A stretch of 64,000 nucleotides of DNA, taken from positions 1 to 64,000 of the forward strand of contig NZ_JNXT01000020.1 of the NCBI RefSeq assembly GCF_000716675.1. Reading direction: 5' to 3'. Shown piece after piece: positions 35,403 to 44,008 of the stretch. A program made the translations under genes and the position numbers. The notes under the pieces were generated by a model, which was not told where the DNA came from, made no database searches, and saw only the letters and a program-made list of their open reading frames with translations. The stretch is from Streptomyces alboflavus (lineage in GTDB: Bacteria; Actinomycetota; Actinomycetes; Streptomycetales; Streptomycetaceae). Positions within the stretch are counted from its first letter, which is position 1. Every line of letters starts with the position of its first letter.

Positions 35403-37416
35403 CCGGGAGCATCGCCTCCTTGTGCGGGGCGCGACGTTCGCAGCCGTCGGCGCGGGCGGCGACATCCGGGGCGTGCCCGGCGGCACCACCCCCGACGGGC
35501 TGTTCGTGCGCGACGCCCGCCATCTGAGCCGCTGGCAGCTGACGGTGGACGGCGCCGTGCCCGAAGTGCTCACGCCCGCCACCGCGTACGGCCGTGCCGA
35601 CGACGCCGACGCCGACGTGGCGCGCTGTGTGCTCGTGCCGCGCGGCGGACGCCAGGAGCCGCCCGCGTACACCCTCTTCCGTGAACAGGCCGTCGTGGAC
35701 GGCTCGTTGGTGGAGGCCCTGCGGATCACCAGCAACCGGCCCGTGCCGACGACGCTGCTGCTCGGGCTGACCGTCGACGCCGACTTCACCGACCAGTTCG
35801 AACTGCGCTCGGACCACCGTACGTACACGAAGACGGGGGCCGTGCGGTCGCGGCGGGTCCTGACGGCACCCGCCGAAGGACCGGCGGGGACCGATCGGCC
35901 CGGCGCCACCCAACCCCCCGTCCTCGGCGTCGAGTTCGGATACCGCCGGGGCGAGTGGCTGTCCCGCACCACCGTCACCTCCGCGCCCGCCCCCGACGCC
36001 GTCGAGGAGACCGGCACCGGCGCGCGGCGCCTGGTGTGGAGCCTGGAGCTGGCCGCGCACGGGTCGGCCGAGATGGCGCTGACCGTCACGGCCGGGCCGC
36101 ACGGCGGGCCGCCGCTGCCTGCGCCGCCCCGCTCACCGCGCGCGGCGCTGCGCCAACTGACCGAAACCCAGCGGGAGTTGATGTCCTCCGTGACGCTCCC
36201 CGGGAGCTGGCCCGAGCTGGCCGCAGCCTGTACGCGCGGTCTCGCCGACCTCGCCTCGCTCCAGGTGCCCGCGCGCGGGCCCGACGGCGAGGAGCTGAGC
36301 GTGCCCGCCGCCGGAGTGCCCTGGTTCCTCACCCTGCTCGGCCGGGACGCGCTCCTGACCTCCCTCTTCGCGCTCCCCTACCTACCGCGGCTTGCCGCCG
36401 CGACGCTGCCCGCGCTCGCCGCCACCCAGGCCGGCGAGCACACCGAGGGGCGCGTCGCCCAGCCCGGCAAGATCGTGCACGAGGTGCGGCACGGGGAGCT
36501 GGCGCACTTCGGGCAGGTCCCCTTCCGGCGGTACTACGGCTCCGTCGACGCGACGCCGCTGTTCCTCGTGCTCCTCGGCGCGTACACCGAGCAGACCGGC
36601 GACACCGCGCTCGCCCGGCGTCTGGAGCCGCACGCGCGGGCCGCCGTCGGCTGGATGCTCGACCACGGCGGGCTCACCGGCCGCGGGTACCTGGTGTACC
36701 GCGCGGACGAGGGCGGGCTCGCCAACGAGAACTGGAAGGACTCCCCCGGCGCGATCTGCGACGCCGACGGGAACCGGACGCTCGGGCCCGTCATGGCCGC
36801 GGGGGCGCAGGGGTACGCCTACGACGCGCTGCGGCGCACGGCGTGGCTGGCGCGGGCCGTGTGGGACGACGCGGTGTACGCGGACCTGCTCGCGCAGGCC
36901 GCCGCCGATCTCCGTGACCGGTTCCAGCGGGACTTCTGGATGCCCTCGCGGTCCTTCCCCGCGCTGGCGCTGGACGGGGACGGGGGGCAGGTCGACGCGC
37001 TCGCCTCCGACGCGGGGCATCTGCTGTGGTCGGGGCTTCTCGACAAGGAGTACGGGGAGGCGGTCGGGCGGCGCCTCCTCGAACCGGACTTCTTCTCCGG
37101 CTGGGGCGTCCGCACGCTCGCCGCCGGGCAGGGCGCCTACCACCCGCTCTCCTACCACCGCGGGTCCGTCTGGCCCCACGACAACGCCCTCATCACCCTC
37201 GGCCTCGCCCGCTACGGCCTCCACGACGAGGCCCGCACCGTCGCCCGCGCCCTCGTCGACGCCGCCACCACGGCGTCGGGCCGCCTCCCCGAGGTCCTCG
37301 CGGGCTACGAACGCACGGCGTACCCCGCGCCGGTCCCGTACCCCCATGCCTGCGTCCGCGAATCCCGCTCGGCGGCGGCACCGCTGGCACTGCTCACGGC
37401 GGTGGGCGGGGCGTAG
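35395..37416 (+). CDS. Glycogen-debranching-like amylo-alpha-1,6-glucosidase
   Basis: A 673-aa protein. The N-terminal beta domain of the bacterial glycogen-debranching N-terminal family spans about 1-230 (GDIRGVPGGTTPDGLFVRDARHLSRW, given in part). A C-terminal (alpha/alpha)6 barrel follows with FLTLLGRDALLTSLFALPY, GKIVHEVRHGELAHFGQVPF, YYGSVDATPLFLVLLGAYTE, ENWKDSPGAICDADG and YHRGSVWPHDNALI. These are the usual conserved blocks, including the acidic residues in GRDA and PHDN. It is translationally coupled to the glycosidase (8-bp overlap), so the pair acts in one pathway, probably intracellular glucan or oligosaccharide breakdown. Confidence 0.88.
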   Translation: MTDREHRLLVRGATFAAVGAGGDIRGVPGGTTPDGLFVRDARHLSRWQLTVDGAVPEVLTPATAYGRADDADADVARCVLVPRGGRQEPPAYTLFREQAVVDGSLVEALRITSNRPVPTTLLLGLTVDADFTDQFELRSDHRTYTKTGAVRSRRVLTAPAEGPAGTDRPGATQPPVLGVEFGYRRGEWLSRTTVTSAPAPDAVEETGTGARRLVWSLELAAHGSAEMALTVTAGPHGGPPLPAPPRSPRAALRQLTETQRELMSSVTLPGSWPELAAACTRGLADLASLQVPARGPDGEELSVPAAGVPWFLTLLGRDALLTSLFALPYLPRLAAATLPALAATQAGEHTEGRVAQPGKIVHEVRHGELAHFGQVPFRRYYGSVDATPLFLVLLGAYTEQTGDTALARRLEPHARAAVGWMLDHGGLTGRGYLVYRADEGGLANENWKDSPGAICDADGNRTLGPVMAAGAQGYAYDALRRTAWLARAVWDDAVYADLLAQAAADLRDRFQRDFWMPSRSFPALALDGDGGQVDALASDAGHLLWSGLLDKEYGEAVGRRLLEPDFFSGWGVRTLAAGQGAYHPLSYHRGSVWPHDNALITLGLARYGLHDEARTVARALVDAATTASGRLPEVLAGYERTAYPAPVPYPHACVRESRSAAAPLALLTAVGGA

Positions 37417-37439
37417 CCCCCCGCCCTGTGGGCAGCTGG

Positions 37440-37456
37440 TCCGCCCAGAGGGCGGA
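37440..37456. terminator. Terminator hairpin between debrancher and dusB
   Basis: TCCGCCC-AGA-GGGCGGA forms a tight stem 24 bp after the debrancher stop. GGGCGGAAC (37450-37458) is also repeated inverted at 37498-37506. The 208-bp gap holds no gene I can support. Confidence 0.7.
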
Positions 37457-37624
37457 ACGGGTGGGCACAGGGCGGACCCCGCGGCGCCGGGCAACCTGTT
37501 CCGCCCCCGGGCAAGCCACCTGGACGCGCACATGAGCGGTGCCGCACGCCGTGGGATGCGCCCACAGCGGTGGGGGGACGGTTGCGGCAGCGACCCCGCC
37601 GCCGGCCGGGGCAGGAAGGGCGGG

Positions 37625-38776
37625 TCAGCCGCCCGATGTGTCCAGTTCCGCTTCCGCCGAGATGCCCGCGCAGTCGTACGGGTCCTTCAGCCAGCCGTCC
37701 GGCAGCACCACGCGGTTGTTGCCGGACGTGCGGCCTCGGGGGCCGTCGGCGCCGGTGGGCCACGGCTGGTCGAGGTCCAGCTCGCCGAGGCCGTCCTCCA
37801 GTTCGGCGAGCGACGACGTGATCGCGAGCCGCTTGCGCATCTCGGAGCCGACCGCGAACCCCTTCAGGTACCAGGCGACGTGCTTGCGGAAGTCGATGAC
37901 ACCCCGCGCCTCGTCCCCGATCCACTCCCCGAGGAGCGCGGCGTGCCGCAGCATGACGGCGGAGACCTCCCGCAGGGAGGGAGCCGCAGGCGCCCCCGTC
38001 CCCTCGAACGCGGCCACCAGGTCCCCGAAGAGCCACGGCCGGCCGAGGCAGCCACGCCCCACGACGACCCCGTCGCACCCGGTCTCCCGCATCATCCGCA
38101 CCGCGTCGTCCGCCGACCAGATGTCGCCGTTGCCGAGCACGGGAATCTCCGGGACGTGCTCCTTCAGGCGCGCGATGGCGTCCCAGTCGGCGGTACCGCC
38201 GTAGTGCTGCGCGGCCGTCCGCCCGTGCAGGGCGATCGCCGTGACGCCCTCCTCGACGGCGATCCGGCCCGCGTCCAGGAACGTGATGTGGTCGTCGTCG
38301 ATGCCCTTGCGCATCTTCATGGTGACGGGCAGGTCACCGGCGCCGCTCACGGCCTCCTTGAGGATGGCCCGCAGCAGCGGCCGCTTGTACGGCAGCGCCG
38401 AGCCGCCGCCCTTGCGGGTCACCTTCGGGACCGGGCAGCCGAAGTTCAGATCGATGTGGTCGGCCAGGTCCTCCTCCGCGATCATGCGGACGGCCTTGCC
38501 GACGGTCGCGGGGTCGACCCCGTACAGCTGGATCGAGCGCGGCGTCTCGCTCGCGTCGAAGTGGATCAGCTGCATGGTCTTCTCGTTGCGCTCGACCAGG
38601 GCGCGGGTGGTGATCATCTCGCTGACGAAGAGGCCCTTGCCGCCGCTGAACTCCCGGCACAGCGTGCGGAACGGCGCGTTCGTGATCCCGGCCATCGGCG
38701 CGAGCACGACGGGCGGCCGCACGGTGTGCGGGCCGATGGCGAGAGACGTCGGCGACGGGGTCGGCGGCTGGGACAT
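37625..38776 (-). CDS. dusB: tRNA-dihydrouridine synthase
   Basis: A 383-aa FMN-dependent Dus enzyme that reduces uridines in tRNA D-loops. Signatures: VLAPMAGITNAPFRTLCREF (FMN-binding start), FVSEMITTRAL, IDLNFGCPVPKVTRKGGGSAL (catalytic Cys in NFGCP), VTMKMRKG, IALHGRTAAQHYGG, VLGNGDIWSADDA and GVVVGRGCLGRPWLF. The C-terminal helical tRNA-binding domain is present (FRKHVAWYLKGF). I use the ATG at 38776 (MSQPPTPSP). It is separated from the upstream XRE regulator gene by 50 bp on the same strand. Confidence 0.95.
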   Translation of the reverse strand: MSQPPTPSPTSLAIGPHTVRPPVVLAPMAGITNAPFRTLCREFSGGKGLFVSEMITTRALVERNEKTMQLIHFDASETPRSIQLYGVDPATVGKAVRMIAEEDLADHIDLNFGCPVPKVTRKGGGSALPYKRPLLRAILKEAVSGAGDLPVTMKMRKGIDDDHITFLDAGRIAVEEGVTAIALHGRTAAQHYGGTADWDAIARLKEHVPEIPVLGNGDIWSADDAVRMMRETGCDGVVVGRGCLGRPWLFGDLVAAFEGTGAPAAPSLREVSAVMLRHAALLGEWIGDEARGVIDFRKHVAWYLKGFAVGSEMRKRLAITSSLAELEDGLGELDLDQPWPTGADGPRGRTSGNNRVVLPDGWLKDPYDCAGISAEAELDTSGG

Positions 38777-38826
38777 CGGGCGGCTCTCCGGGAACGTACG
38801 AGAAGGGGGCAAGCCTCCATTGTCCC

Positions 38827-39723
38827 TCACGCGCCGGACAGCTCGGCAAGGCGCCCGAGCGCCCGCTCGGTCTCGTCGTCGGCGGGCACGTACGCGACGA
38901 GCCGGGGCGCCTGCGGCTTCGCCGCCATCCACAGGTTGCGGTGCTCCAGGCTGAGCAGCCCCACCTCGGGGTGCCGGTACCGCTTGACGTGCGGCGACAT
39001 GGTCGCGACCTCGTGCCGCTCCCACAGCGCGCGGAACTCCGCCGACTCCGCGAGGAGCCCGTCGAGCCGCTCCTTCCACGCGGGCTCGGCCACGTGCTCG
39101 GCCATGCCGACCCGGAACTTGGCGATGAGGTCCCGCAGCATCTCGTCCCGGTCGAGGAACGTCTCCCGCCAGCGCTTGCTGGTGGTGAGCAGCCACAGGC
39201 AGTTGCGCTCGCGCGGCGGCAGCTCCGTCAACTCGCCGAAGACCTGCGCGAAGGGGCGGTTGTGGGCGAGGACGTCGTAGCGGGCGTTCTGCAGGGTCGC
39301 CGGGTAGGGCGCGATGGTGTTCATCAGGCGCAGCGCGGTCGGCGAGAGCAGCGGGCAGTCGTAGTCGGAGCGCTCGTCGACGACGCCCGCGAGGACGAAG
39401 AGGTGGCCGCGCTCGGTCGGGTCCATGAGCAGCGCGCGGGCGATGGCGTCCAGGACCTGCGCGGACACCCGGATGGCCCGGCCCTGCTCCAGCCACGTGT
39501 ACCAGGTGACGCCGACCGCGGAGAGGTGCGCGACCTCCTCGCGGCGCAGCCCGGGCGTGCGGCGCCGGGCCCCGCGCACCAGGCCCACCTGCTCCGGCGA
39601 GATGCGCTCGCGGCGGCTGCGCAGGAAGGCGGCCAGCTCCTGGCGGCGGATGTCGGGGGCGGAGGCCGCGGCCGGGGCTCCCGCGGGGGCTGTCGCGGCG
39701 ACGGGCTCTGCGGTAACGGTCAC
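38827..39723 (-). CDS. XRE-family regulator with MmyB-like ligand domain
   Basis: A 298-aa regulator. The N-terminal HTH (ELAAFLRSRRERISPEQVG, TPGLRREEVAHLSAVGVTWY, WLEQGRAIRVSAQVLDAIARAL) is followed by the MmyB-like domain that binds a fatty-acid-like ligand in structural examples (NTIAPYPATLQNARYDVLAHN, ERNCLWLLTT, VKRYRHPEVGLLSLEHRNLW). The start is taken at GTG 39723; GTG 39741 is also possible. It diverges from the MFS pump gene 102 bp away, the usual arrangement for this family, so it probably represses that pump. Confidence 0.9.
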   Translation of the reverse strand: MTVTAEPVAATAPAGAPAAASAPDIRRQELAAFLRSRRERISPEQVGLVRGARRRTPGLRREEVAHLSAVGVTWYTWLEQGRAIRVSAQVLDAIARALLMDPTERGHLFVLAGVVDERSDYDCPLLSPTALRLMNTIAPYPATLQNARYDVLAHNRPFAQVFGELTELPPRERNCLWLLTTSKRWRETFLDRDEMLRDLIAKFRVGMAEHVAEPAWKERLDGLLAESAEFRALWERHEVATMSPHVKRYRHPEVGLLSLEHRNLWMAAKPQAPRLVAYVPADDETERALGRLAELSGA

Positions 39724-39752
39724 ACCCCCAGGCTGCCGCACCCCTCACCCCG

Positions 39753-39793
39753 TTGCCAGGTGCGCCCACTACCAGGATAAAGAGACTCTGGTA
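39753..39793 (+). promoter_or_regulatory. MFS promoter with overlapping inverted repeat
   Basis: TTGCCA (39753-39758), a 17-bp spacer and GATAAA (39776-39781) make a sigma-70-like promoter for the MFS gene. TACCAG (39770-39775) and CTGGTA (39788-39793) form a dyad with a 12-bp spacer across the -10 and start region, where a repressor such as the divergent XRE regulator would block transcription. Confidence 0.6.
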
Positions 39794-39824
39794 CCCCCCT
39801 GAGGGCCCGCCCATCGTCGTACCC

Positions 39825-41270
39825 GTGACTCCCACGACCCACGACACCCAGCCCCACGCCCCTACCGCTCCCCCGCCCCCGAAGCCGCCCGTCCTCACCC
39901 CCCTCGGCCTCGTCACCGTCCTGCTCGGCGCCGCCCTGCCGATGATCGACTTCTTTGTCGTCAACGTGGCGCTGCCCGACATCGAGTCCGACCTGCGCGC
40001 CCCCGCCGCGACCCTGGAGATGGTCGTCGCGGGTTACGCCGTCGCGTACGCCGTCCTGCTCGTCCTCGGCGGGCGGCTCGGCGACACCTACGGGCGGCGC
40101 GGCCTGTTCCTGTGGGGTGCCGTCGCCTTCGGCGTCACCTCGCTGGCGTGCGGGCTCGCGCCGACCGCCTGGTGGCTTGTGGCGGCGCGGGTGGCGCAGG
40201 GCGCGGCGTCCGCGCTGATGCTGCCGCAGGTCCTGGCCACGATCCACGCGACGACGAGCGGGGAGCGCAGGGCGCGTGCGGTGTCGCTGTACGGCTCCGT
40301 CGGCGGGGTCTCGATGGTGCTCGGGCAGATACTCGGCGGTGTCCTGGTGGCGGCCGACCTGTGGGGCACCGGCTGGCGCATGGTGTTCCTGATCAACGTG
40401 CCGGTGGCGGTGCTCGCCCTGGTGCTCGCGGTGCGCTCGGTGCCGGACAGCCGCGCGGAGCGCCCGGCGCGCGGGGACCTCGGCGGCACGGTCCTGCTCG
40501 CCGTGTCCCTGACCGCGTTCCTGCTGCCGCTCACCGAGGGCCGGGCCGCGGGCTGGCCGCTGTGGTCGGTCCTGACGCTGGTCGCCGCGCCGGTCCTGAT
40601 CTGGGTGTTCGCGGTCGTGGAGCGCCGCGCGGAGGAGAGCGGGGGCAGCCCGCTCCTGCCGCCGTCGCTGATGCGCGAGCCGGGCGTCCGCCGGGGCCTG
40701 CTGATCGGCCTGCCGATCTTCATCGGGTTCAGCGGCTGGATGTTCGTCAGCGCGGTGACCCTCCAGGAGGGCCTCGGGTACGGCGCCCTCAAGGCGGGCC
40801 TGACCTTGATCCCCATGGGCGTCGCCCAGTTCACCGCGTCCCTGCTCGCGCCCCGCCTGGTGAACCGGCTCGGCAGCCGCGCCCTGACCCTGTGCGCGCT
40901 GGTCCACGGCGCGGGCGTCACCGTCCTCGCCCTGACCGTCCTGTGGGCGCCCTGGTCCGCGCTCACGCCGCTCGCCCTCGCCCCGGGCCTGGCCCTGTGC
41001 GGCTTCGGCCAGGGCATCCAGCTGCCGCTGTACTTCCGCGTCCTGCTGTCGGCCGTACCCGCGGCGCGGGCGGGCGCGGGCAGCGGGCTCGCGGCCACGG
41101 CGCAGCAGTCGTGCCTGGCCGTGGGGGTGGCGACACTCGGGTCGCTGTTCCTCGCGCTGCACTCCGGGGTGGGCCTGCGCGAGGCCTTCGCGACGGTCCT
41201 CGCCGTCCAGCTCGCGGGGCTGCTCGGCCTGGCCGCGCTGAGCCTGCGGCTGCCGCGCGACCTCGGCTGA
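39825..41270 (+). CDS. MFS drug transporter, DHA2 (14-TM) family
   Basis: A 481-aa efflux pump with about 14 TM helices. Motif A is GGRLGDTYGRRGLFLWG, motif C-like GQILGGVLVAADLWGTGWR, and the TM1 motif is MIDFFVVNVALPDI, all diagnostic for EmrB/QacA-type H+ antiporters. I chose the GTG at 39825 because the predicted promoter -10 lies downstream of the upstream in-frame start at 39753. Regulation by the divergent MmyB-like regulator is likely. Substrate unknown. Confidence 0.92.
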   Translation: MTPTTHDTQPHAPTAPPPPKPPVLTPLGLVTVLLGAALPMIDFFVVNVALPDIESDLRAPAATLEMVVAGYAVAYAVLLVLGGRLGDTYGRRGLFLWGAVAFGVTSLACGLAPTAWWLVAARVAQGAASALMLPQVLATIHATTSGERRARAVSLYGSVGGVSMVLGQILGGVLVAADLWGTGWRMVFLINVPVAVLALVLAVRSVPDSRAERPARGDLGGTVLLAVSLTAFLLPLTEGRAAGWPLWSVLTLVAAPVLIWVFAVVERRAEESGGSPLLPPSLMREPGVRRGLLIGLPIFIGFSGWMFVSAVTLQEGLGYGALKAGLTLIPMGVAQFTASLLAPRLVNRLGSRALTLCALVHGAGVTVLALTVLWAPWSALTPLALAPGLALCGFGQGIQLPLYFRVLLSAVPAARAGAGSGLAATAQQSCLAVGVATLGSLFLALHSGVGLREAFATVLAVQLAGLLGLAALSLRLPRDLG

Positions 41271-41333
41271 CGCGGGGGCGCCCCCGCGGCCCGGCCGAGG
41301 CGGGGCACACCGCCTGGGGATACCGTCGGCCGT

Positions 41334-42794
41334 ATGCCCGAGCTGACCCAGCGGCGCCGGATGCTCGTGCTCGCGATCTGCTGCATGAGCCTGCTGATCG
41401 TGAGCCTCGACAACACCGTCCTGAACGTGGCGCTGCCCACCATGCGGCGCGAGTTCGACGCCGGGGTCTCGGGAATGCAGTGGACGATCGACGCCTACAC
41501 CCTCGTCCTCGCCTCCCTCCTGATGCTCGCGGGCTCGACCGCGGACCGGATCGGCCGCCGCAAGGTGTTCCAGGCGGGCCTGCTCGTCTTCACGCTGGGC
41601 TCGGTCCTGTGCTCCCTCGCGCCCAACCTGGAGAGCCTGGTGGCGTTCCGGACGGTCCAGGCCGTCGGCGGCTCGATGCTCAACCCCGTCGCCATGTCGA
41701 TCATCACGAACACGTTCACCGAGCCGCGTGAGCGGGCCCGCGCCATCGGGGTGTGGGGCGGGGTCGTCGGCATCTCCATGGCGGCGGGACCGCTGGTCGG
41801 CGGGCTGCTCGTGGACTCGGTGGGGTGGCGGGCGATCTTCTGGGTCAACCTGCCGGTGGGCCTCGCCGCCCTGTTCCTCACCACCCGCTACGTCCCCGAG
41901 TCCCGTGCACCCGAGCCCCGCCGCCCCGACCCCGTCGGGCAGCTCCTGGTCATCGGCGTGCTCGGCGCCCTGACGTACGCGATCATCGAGGCGCCCACGG
42001 CGGGCTGGACCTCGCCGCTGATCATGACGTTCGCCGCCGTCGCGGCGACCGCGTTCGCGGGTCTGCTCCTGTACGAGCCCCGCCGCGCCGAACCCCTCAT
42101 CGACCTGCGCTTCTTCCGCTCGGCTCCGTTCAGCGGCGCCACCGTGATCGCCGTCGCGGCGTTCGCGGCCCTCGGCGGCTTCCTGTTCCTCTCCACCCTC
42201 TACCTCCAGGACGTACGCGGCCTCGACGCGCTGCACGCCGGCCTGTGGATGCTGCCGATGGCGGCCATGACGCTGGTGTGCGCGCCGCTGTCGGGGCGTC
42301 TGGTCGGCGCCCGGGGGCCGCGCGCCTCGCTCCTGATCGCGGGCGTGGCGATGACGGCGTCCGGGGTGCTCTTCGCGGCCTTCGAGGCGGAGAACGCGGC
42401 CTTGAGCCGGGTGCTCGCGTACGTCCTGTTCGGCCTCGGCTTCGGCTTCGTCAACGCACCCATCACCAACACGGCGGTCGCGGGGATGCCCCGCGCCCAG
42501 GCGGGCGTCGCCGCCGCCGTCGCCTCCACCAGCCGCCAGATCGGCCAGACCCTCGGCATCGCGGTCATCGGCGCGGTCCTCGCCTCCGGGGTCGCGGTGG
42601 CGCACACGGATTCGTACGCGGCCGACTTCACCGGGGCCAGCCGCCCCGCGTGGTGGATCATCACGGGCTGCGGCGCGGCGGTCCTGGCCGTCGGGGCCCT
42701 GACCAGCGGGGCGTGGGCGCGCGGGACGGCGCGGCGGACGGCGGAGCGGCTGACCTTGAGTAACAAGTTACAGATGACAGATAACAAAACTTGA
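41334..42794 (+). CDS. MFS drug transporter, EmrB/QacA (DHA2) family
   Basis: A 486-aa 14-TM H+-coupled efflux protein: VSLDNTVLNVALPTMRREF (TM1), AGSTADRIGRRKVFQAGLL (motif A), AVGGSMLNPVAMSII and AGPLVGGLLVDSVGWRAIFW (motif C). The last 14 codons are AT-rich (LTLSNKLQMTDNKT), contain a TTA at codon 479, and double as the palindromic promoter region of the following aldo/keto reductase. It is the second DHA2 pump in a row but is not closely similar to the first. The neighbouring TetR regulator is the most likely controller. Confidence 0.93.
   Translation: MPELTQRRRMLVLAICCMSLLIVSLDNTVLNVALPTMRREFDAGVSGMQWTIDAYTLVLASLLMLAGSTADRIGRRKVFQAGLLVFTLGSVLCSLAPNLESLVAFRTVQAVGGSMLNPVAMSIITNTFTEPRERARAIGVWGGVVGISMAAGPLVGGLLVDSVGWRAIFWVNLPVGLAALFLTTRYVPESRAPEPRRPDPVGQLLVIGVLGALTYAIIEAPTAGWTSPLIMTFAAVAATAFAGLLLYEPRRAEPLIDLRFFRSAPFSGATVIAVAAFAALGGFLFLSTLYLQDVRGLDALHAGLWMLPMAAMTLVCAPLSGRLVGARGPRASLLIAGVAMTASGVLFAAFEAENAALSRVLAYVLFGLGFGFVNAPITNTAVAGMPRAQAGVAAAVASTSRQIGQTLGIAVIGAVLASGVAVAHTDSYAADFTGASRPAWWIITGCGAAVLAVGALTSGAWARGTARRTAERLTLSNKLQMTDNKT
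42760..42771. promoter_or_regulatory. Palindrome GTAAC-AA-GTTAC in MFS 3' end
   Basis: A perfect 5-bp-arm dyad, 12 bp in total, within the last codons of the MFS gene. It includes the TTA codon (42768-42770). Together with the next dyad it forms a tandem operator-like array upstream of the aldo/keto reductase gene. Confidence 0.6.
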
Positions 42795-42803
42795 AATCTG
42801 TCA
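42775..42803. promoter_or_regulatory. Dyad TGACAGAT-N13-ATCTGTCA before aldo/keto reductase
   Basis: Perfect 8-bp arms at 42775-42782 and 42796-42803 overlap the MFS stop codon. The same TCTGTCA/GACAG motif occurs just upstream of the tetR start (43978-43994), which suggests that the TetR protein binds both places. Confidence 0.65.
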
Positions 42804-42916
42804 GCGCACGGTGCATGCTGGACCCACGCCCCCGCCACGGAGGAGCGCACCCGCCACCCGGCGGGGCATCCCGCGGCCGGGCACCCCTCCGACCAAGCAA
42901 AAGCCCTGGAGCCCTC

Positions 42917-43933
42917 ATGCGCACCCTGAAGCTCGGCACCACCGGCCCCACCACCTCCGCCCTCGGCCTCGGCTGCATGGGCATGTCCGCGCTGTACGGC
43001 GAGGCCGACCGCACGGAGTCCATCGCCACGATCCACGCGGCCCTCGAAGCGGGCGTCACGCTCCTCGACACCGGCGACTTCTACGCGATGGGCCACAACG
43101 AACTCCTCATCGGCGAGGCCCTGCGCACCGCCCCCGCCGCCCACCGCGAACAGGCCCTGACCAGCGTCAAGTTCGGCGCCCTCCGCGACCCGGACGGCGG
43201 CTGGTCCGGCTACGACGGGCGCCCGGCGGCGGTGAAGAACTTCGCCGCGTACTCGCTGCAGCGCCTCGGCGTCGACCACATCGACGTCTACCGCATCGCC
43301 CGCCTCGACCCCGACGTCCCCGTCGAGGAGACCGTCGGCGCCATCGCCGAGCTGGTAGAGAAGGGCCATGTGCGCCACATCGGCCTCTCCGAGGTCAGCG
43401 CGGAGTCCCTGCGCCGCGCGGCGGCCGTCGCCCCCGTCTCGGACCTGCAGATCGAGTACTCCTTGATCTCCCGCGGCATCGAGGCCGAGATCCTGCCCAC
43501 GGCCGCCGAACTCGGCATCGGTGTCACCGCGTACGGCGTGCTCTCGCGCGGCCTGATCTCCGGGCACTTCGAGCGCGACCGGCAGCTCGCCGCGAACGAC
43601 TTCCGCGGCATGAGCCCCCGCTTCCAGGGCGACAACCTGCAGCGCAACCTCGACCTCGTCGACGCCCTGCGCAAGATCGCCGAGAGCAAGGGCGTGAGCG
43701 TCGCGCAGACCGCCATCGCCTGGGTCCTCGCGCAGGGCCCGCGGTCCGGCGCCTCGATCGTGCCGCTGGTCGGCGCCCGCCGCAGGGACCGGCTCACCGA
43801 GGCGCTCGGCGCCCTGGACGTCACGCTCGACGACGCCGACCTCGCCGCGATCGAGCGGGCCGTCCCCACCGACGCCGTCGCGGGCGCCCGCTACCCCGAG
43901 TCGCAGATGGCGCACCTCGACAGCGAGCACTGA
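42917..43933 (+). CDS. Aldo/keto reductase
   Basis: A 338-aa NADPH-dependent AKR in a TIM barrel. LGLGCMGMSALYG, LLDTGDFYAMGHNE (catalytic Asp and Tyr) and LTSVKFG (Lys) are present. The usual catalytic His position reads DVYRIARLDP, where most relatives have a His just before R-x-DP, so the tetrad is incomplete. I recall a subgroup with YRPARLDP at this site. IGLSEVSAESLRRAA and QIEYSLISRGIE are normal. GGAG lies 6 bp before the ATG. The gene lies between the MFS pump and tetR and is probably under TetR control. Confidence 0.92.
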   Translation: MRTLKLGTTGPTTSALGLGCMGMSALYGEADRTESIATIHAALEAGVTLLDTGDFYAMGHNELLIGEALRTAPAAHREQALTSVKFGALRDPDGGWSGYDGRPAAVKNFAAYSLQRLGVDHIDVYRIARLDPDVPVEETVGAIAELVEKGHVRHIGLSEVSAESLRRAAAVAPVSDLQIEYSLISRGIEAEILPTAAELGIGVTAYGVLSRGLISGHFERDRQLAANDFRGMSPRFQGDNLQRNLDLVDALRKIAESKGVSVAQTAIAWVLAQGPRSGASIVPLVGARRRDRLTEALGALDVTLDDADLAAIERAVPTDAVAGARYPESQMAHLDSEH

Positions 43934-43946
43934 CATGGCCGGGCAC

Positions 43947-43982
43947 CGGCGCCGTCAGCTCTGTCGGCGCCGTCAGCTCTGT
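43947..43982. repeat. 18-bp perfect tandem duplication upstream of tetR
   Basis: CGGCGCCGTCAGCTCTGT occurs twice in direct succession (43947-43964, 43965-43982) just after the aldo/keto reductase stop. Each copy carries the CTCTGT half-site, so the duplication also doubled a possible operator arm. Confidence 0.88.
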
Positions 43983-44008
43983 CAGTGGCGACAGGTACCT
44001 TCTTGACC
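43978..44008 (+). promoter_or_regulatory. tetR promoter region with CTGTC-N6-GACAG dyad
   Basis: CTGTC-N6-GACAG lies at 43979-43994, followed by TACCTT (43996-44001), a -10-like hexamer ending 7 bp before the ATG. No Shine-Dalgarno is visible, so the mRNA is probably leaderless and the dyad probably mediates autorepression. Confidence 0.5.

Noticed and set aside
39720..42605. A 961-residue open frame on the - strand opposite the two MFS genes
   Set aside because: It is His/Arg/Gln-rich without domains or a ribosome site, while the opposite strand encodes two clear 14-TM pumps.
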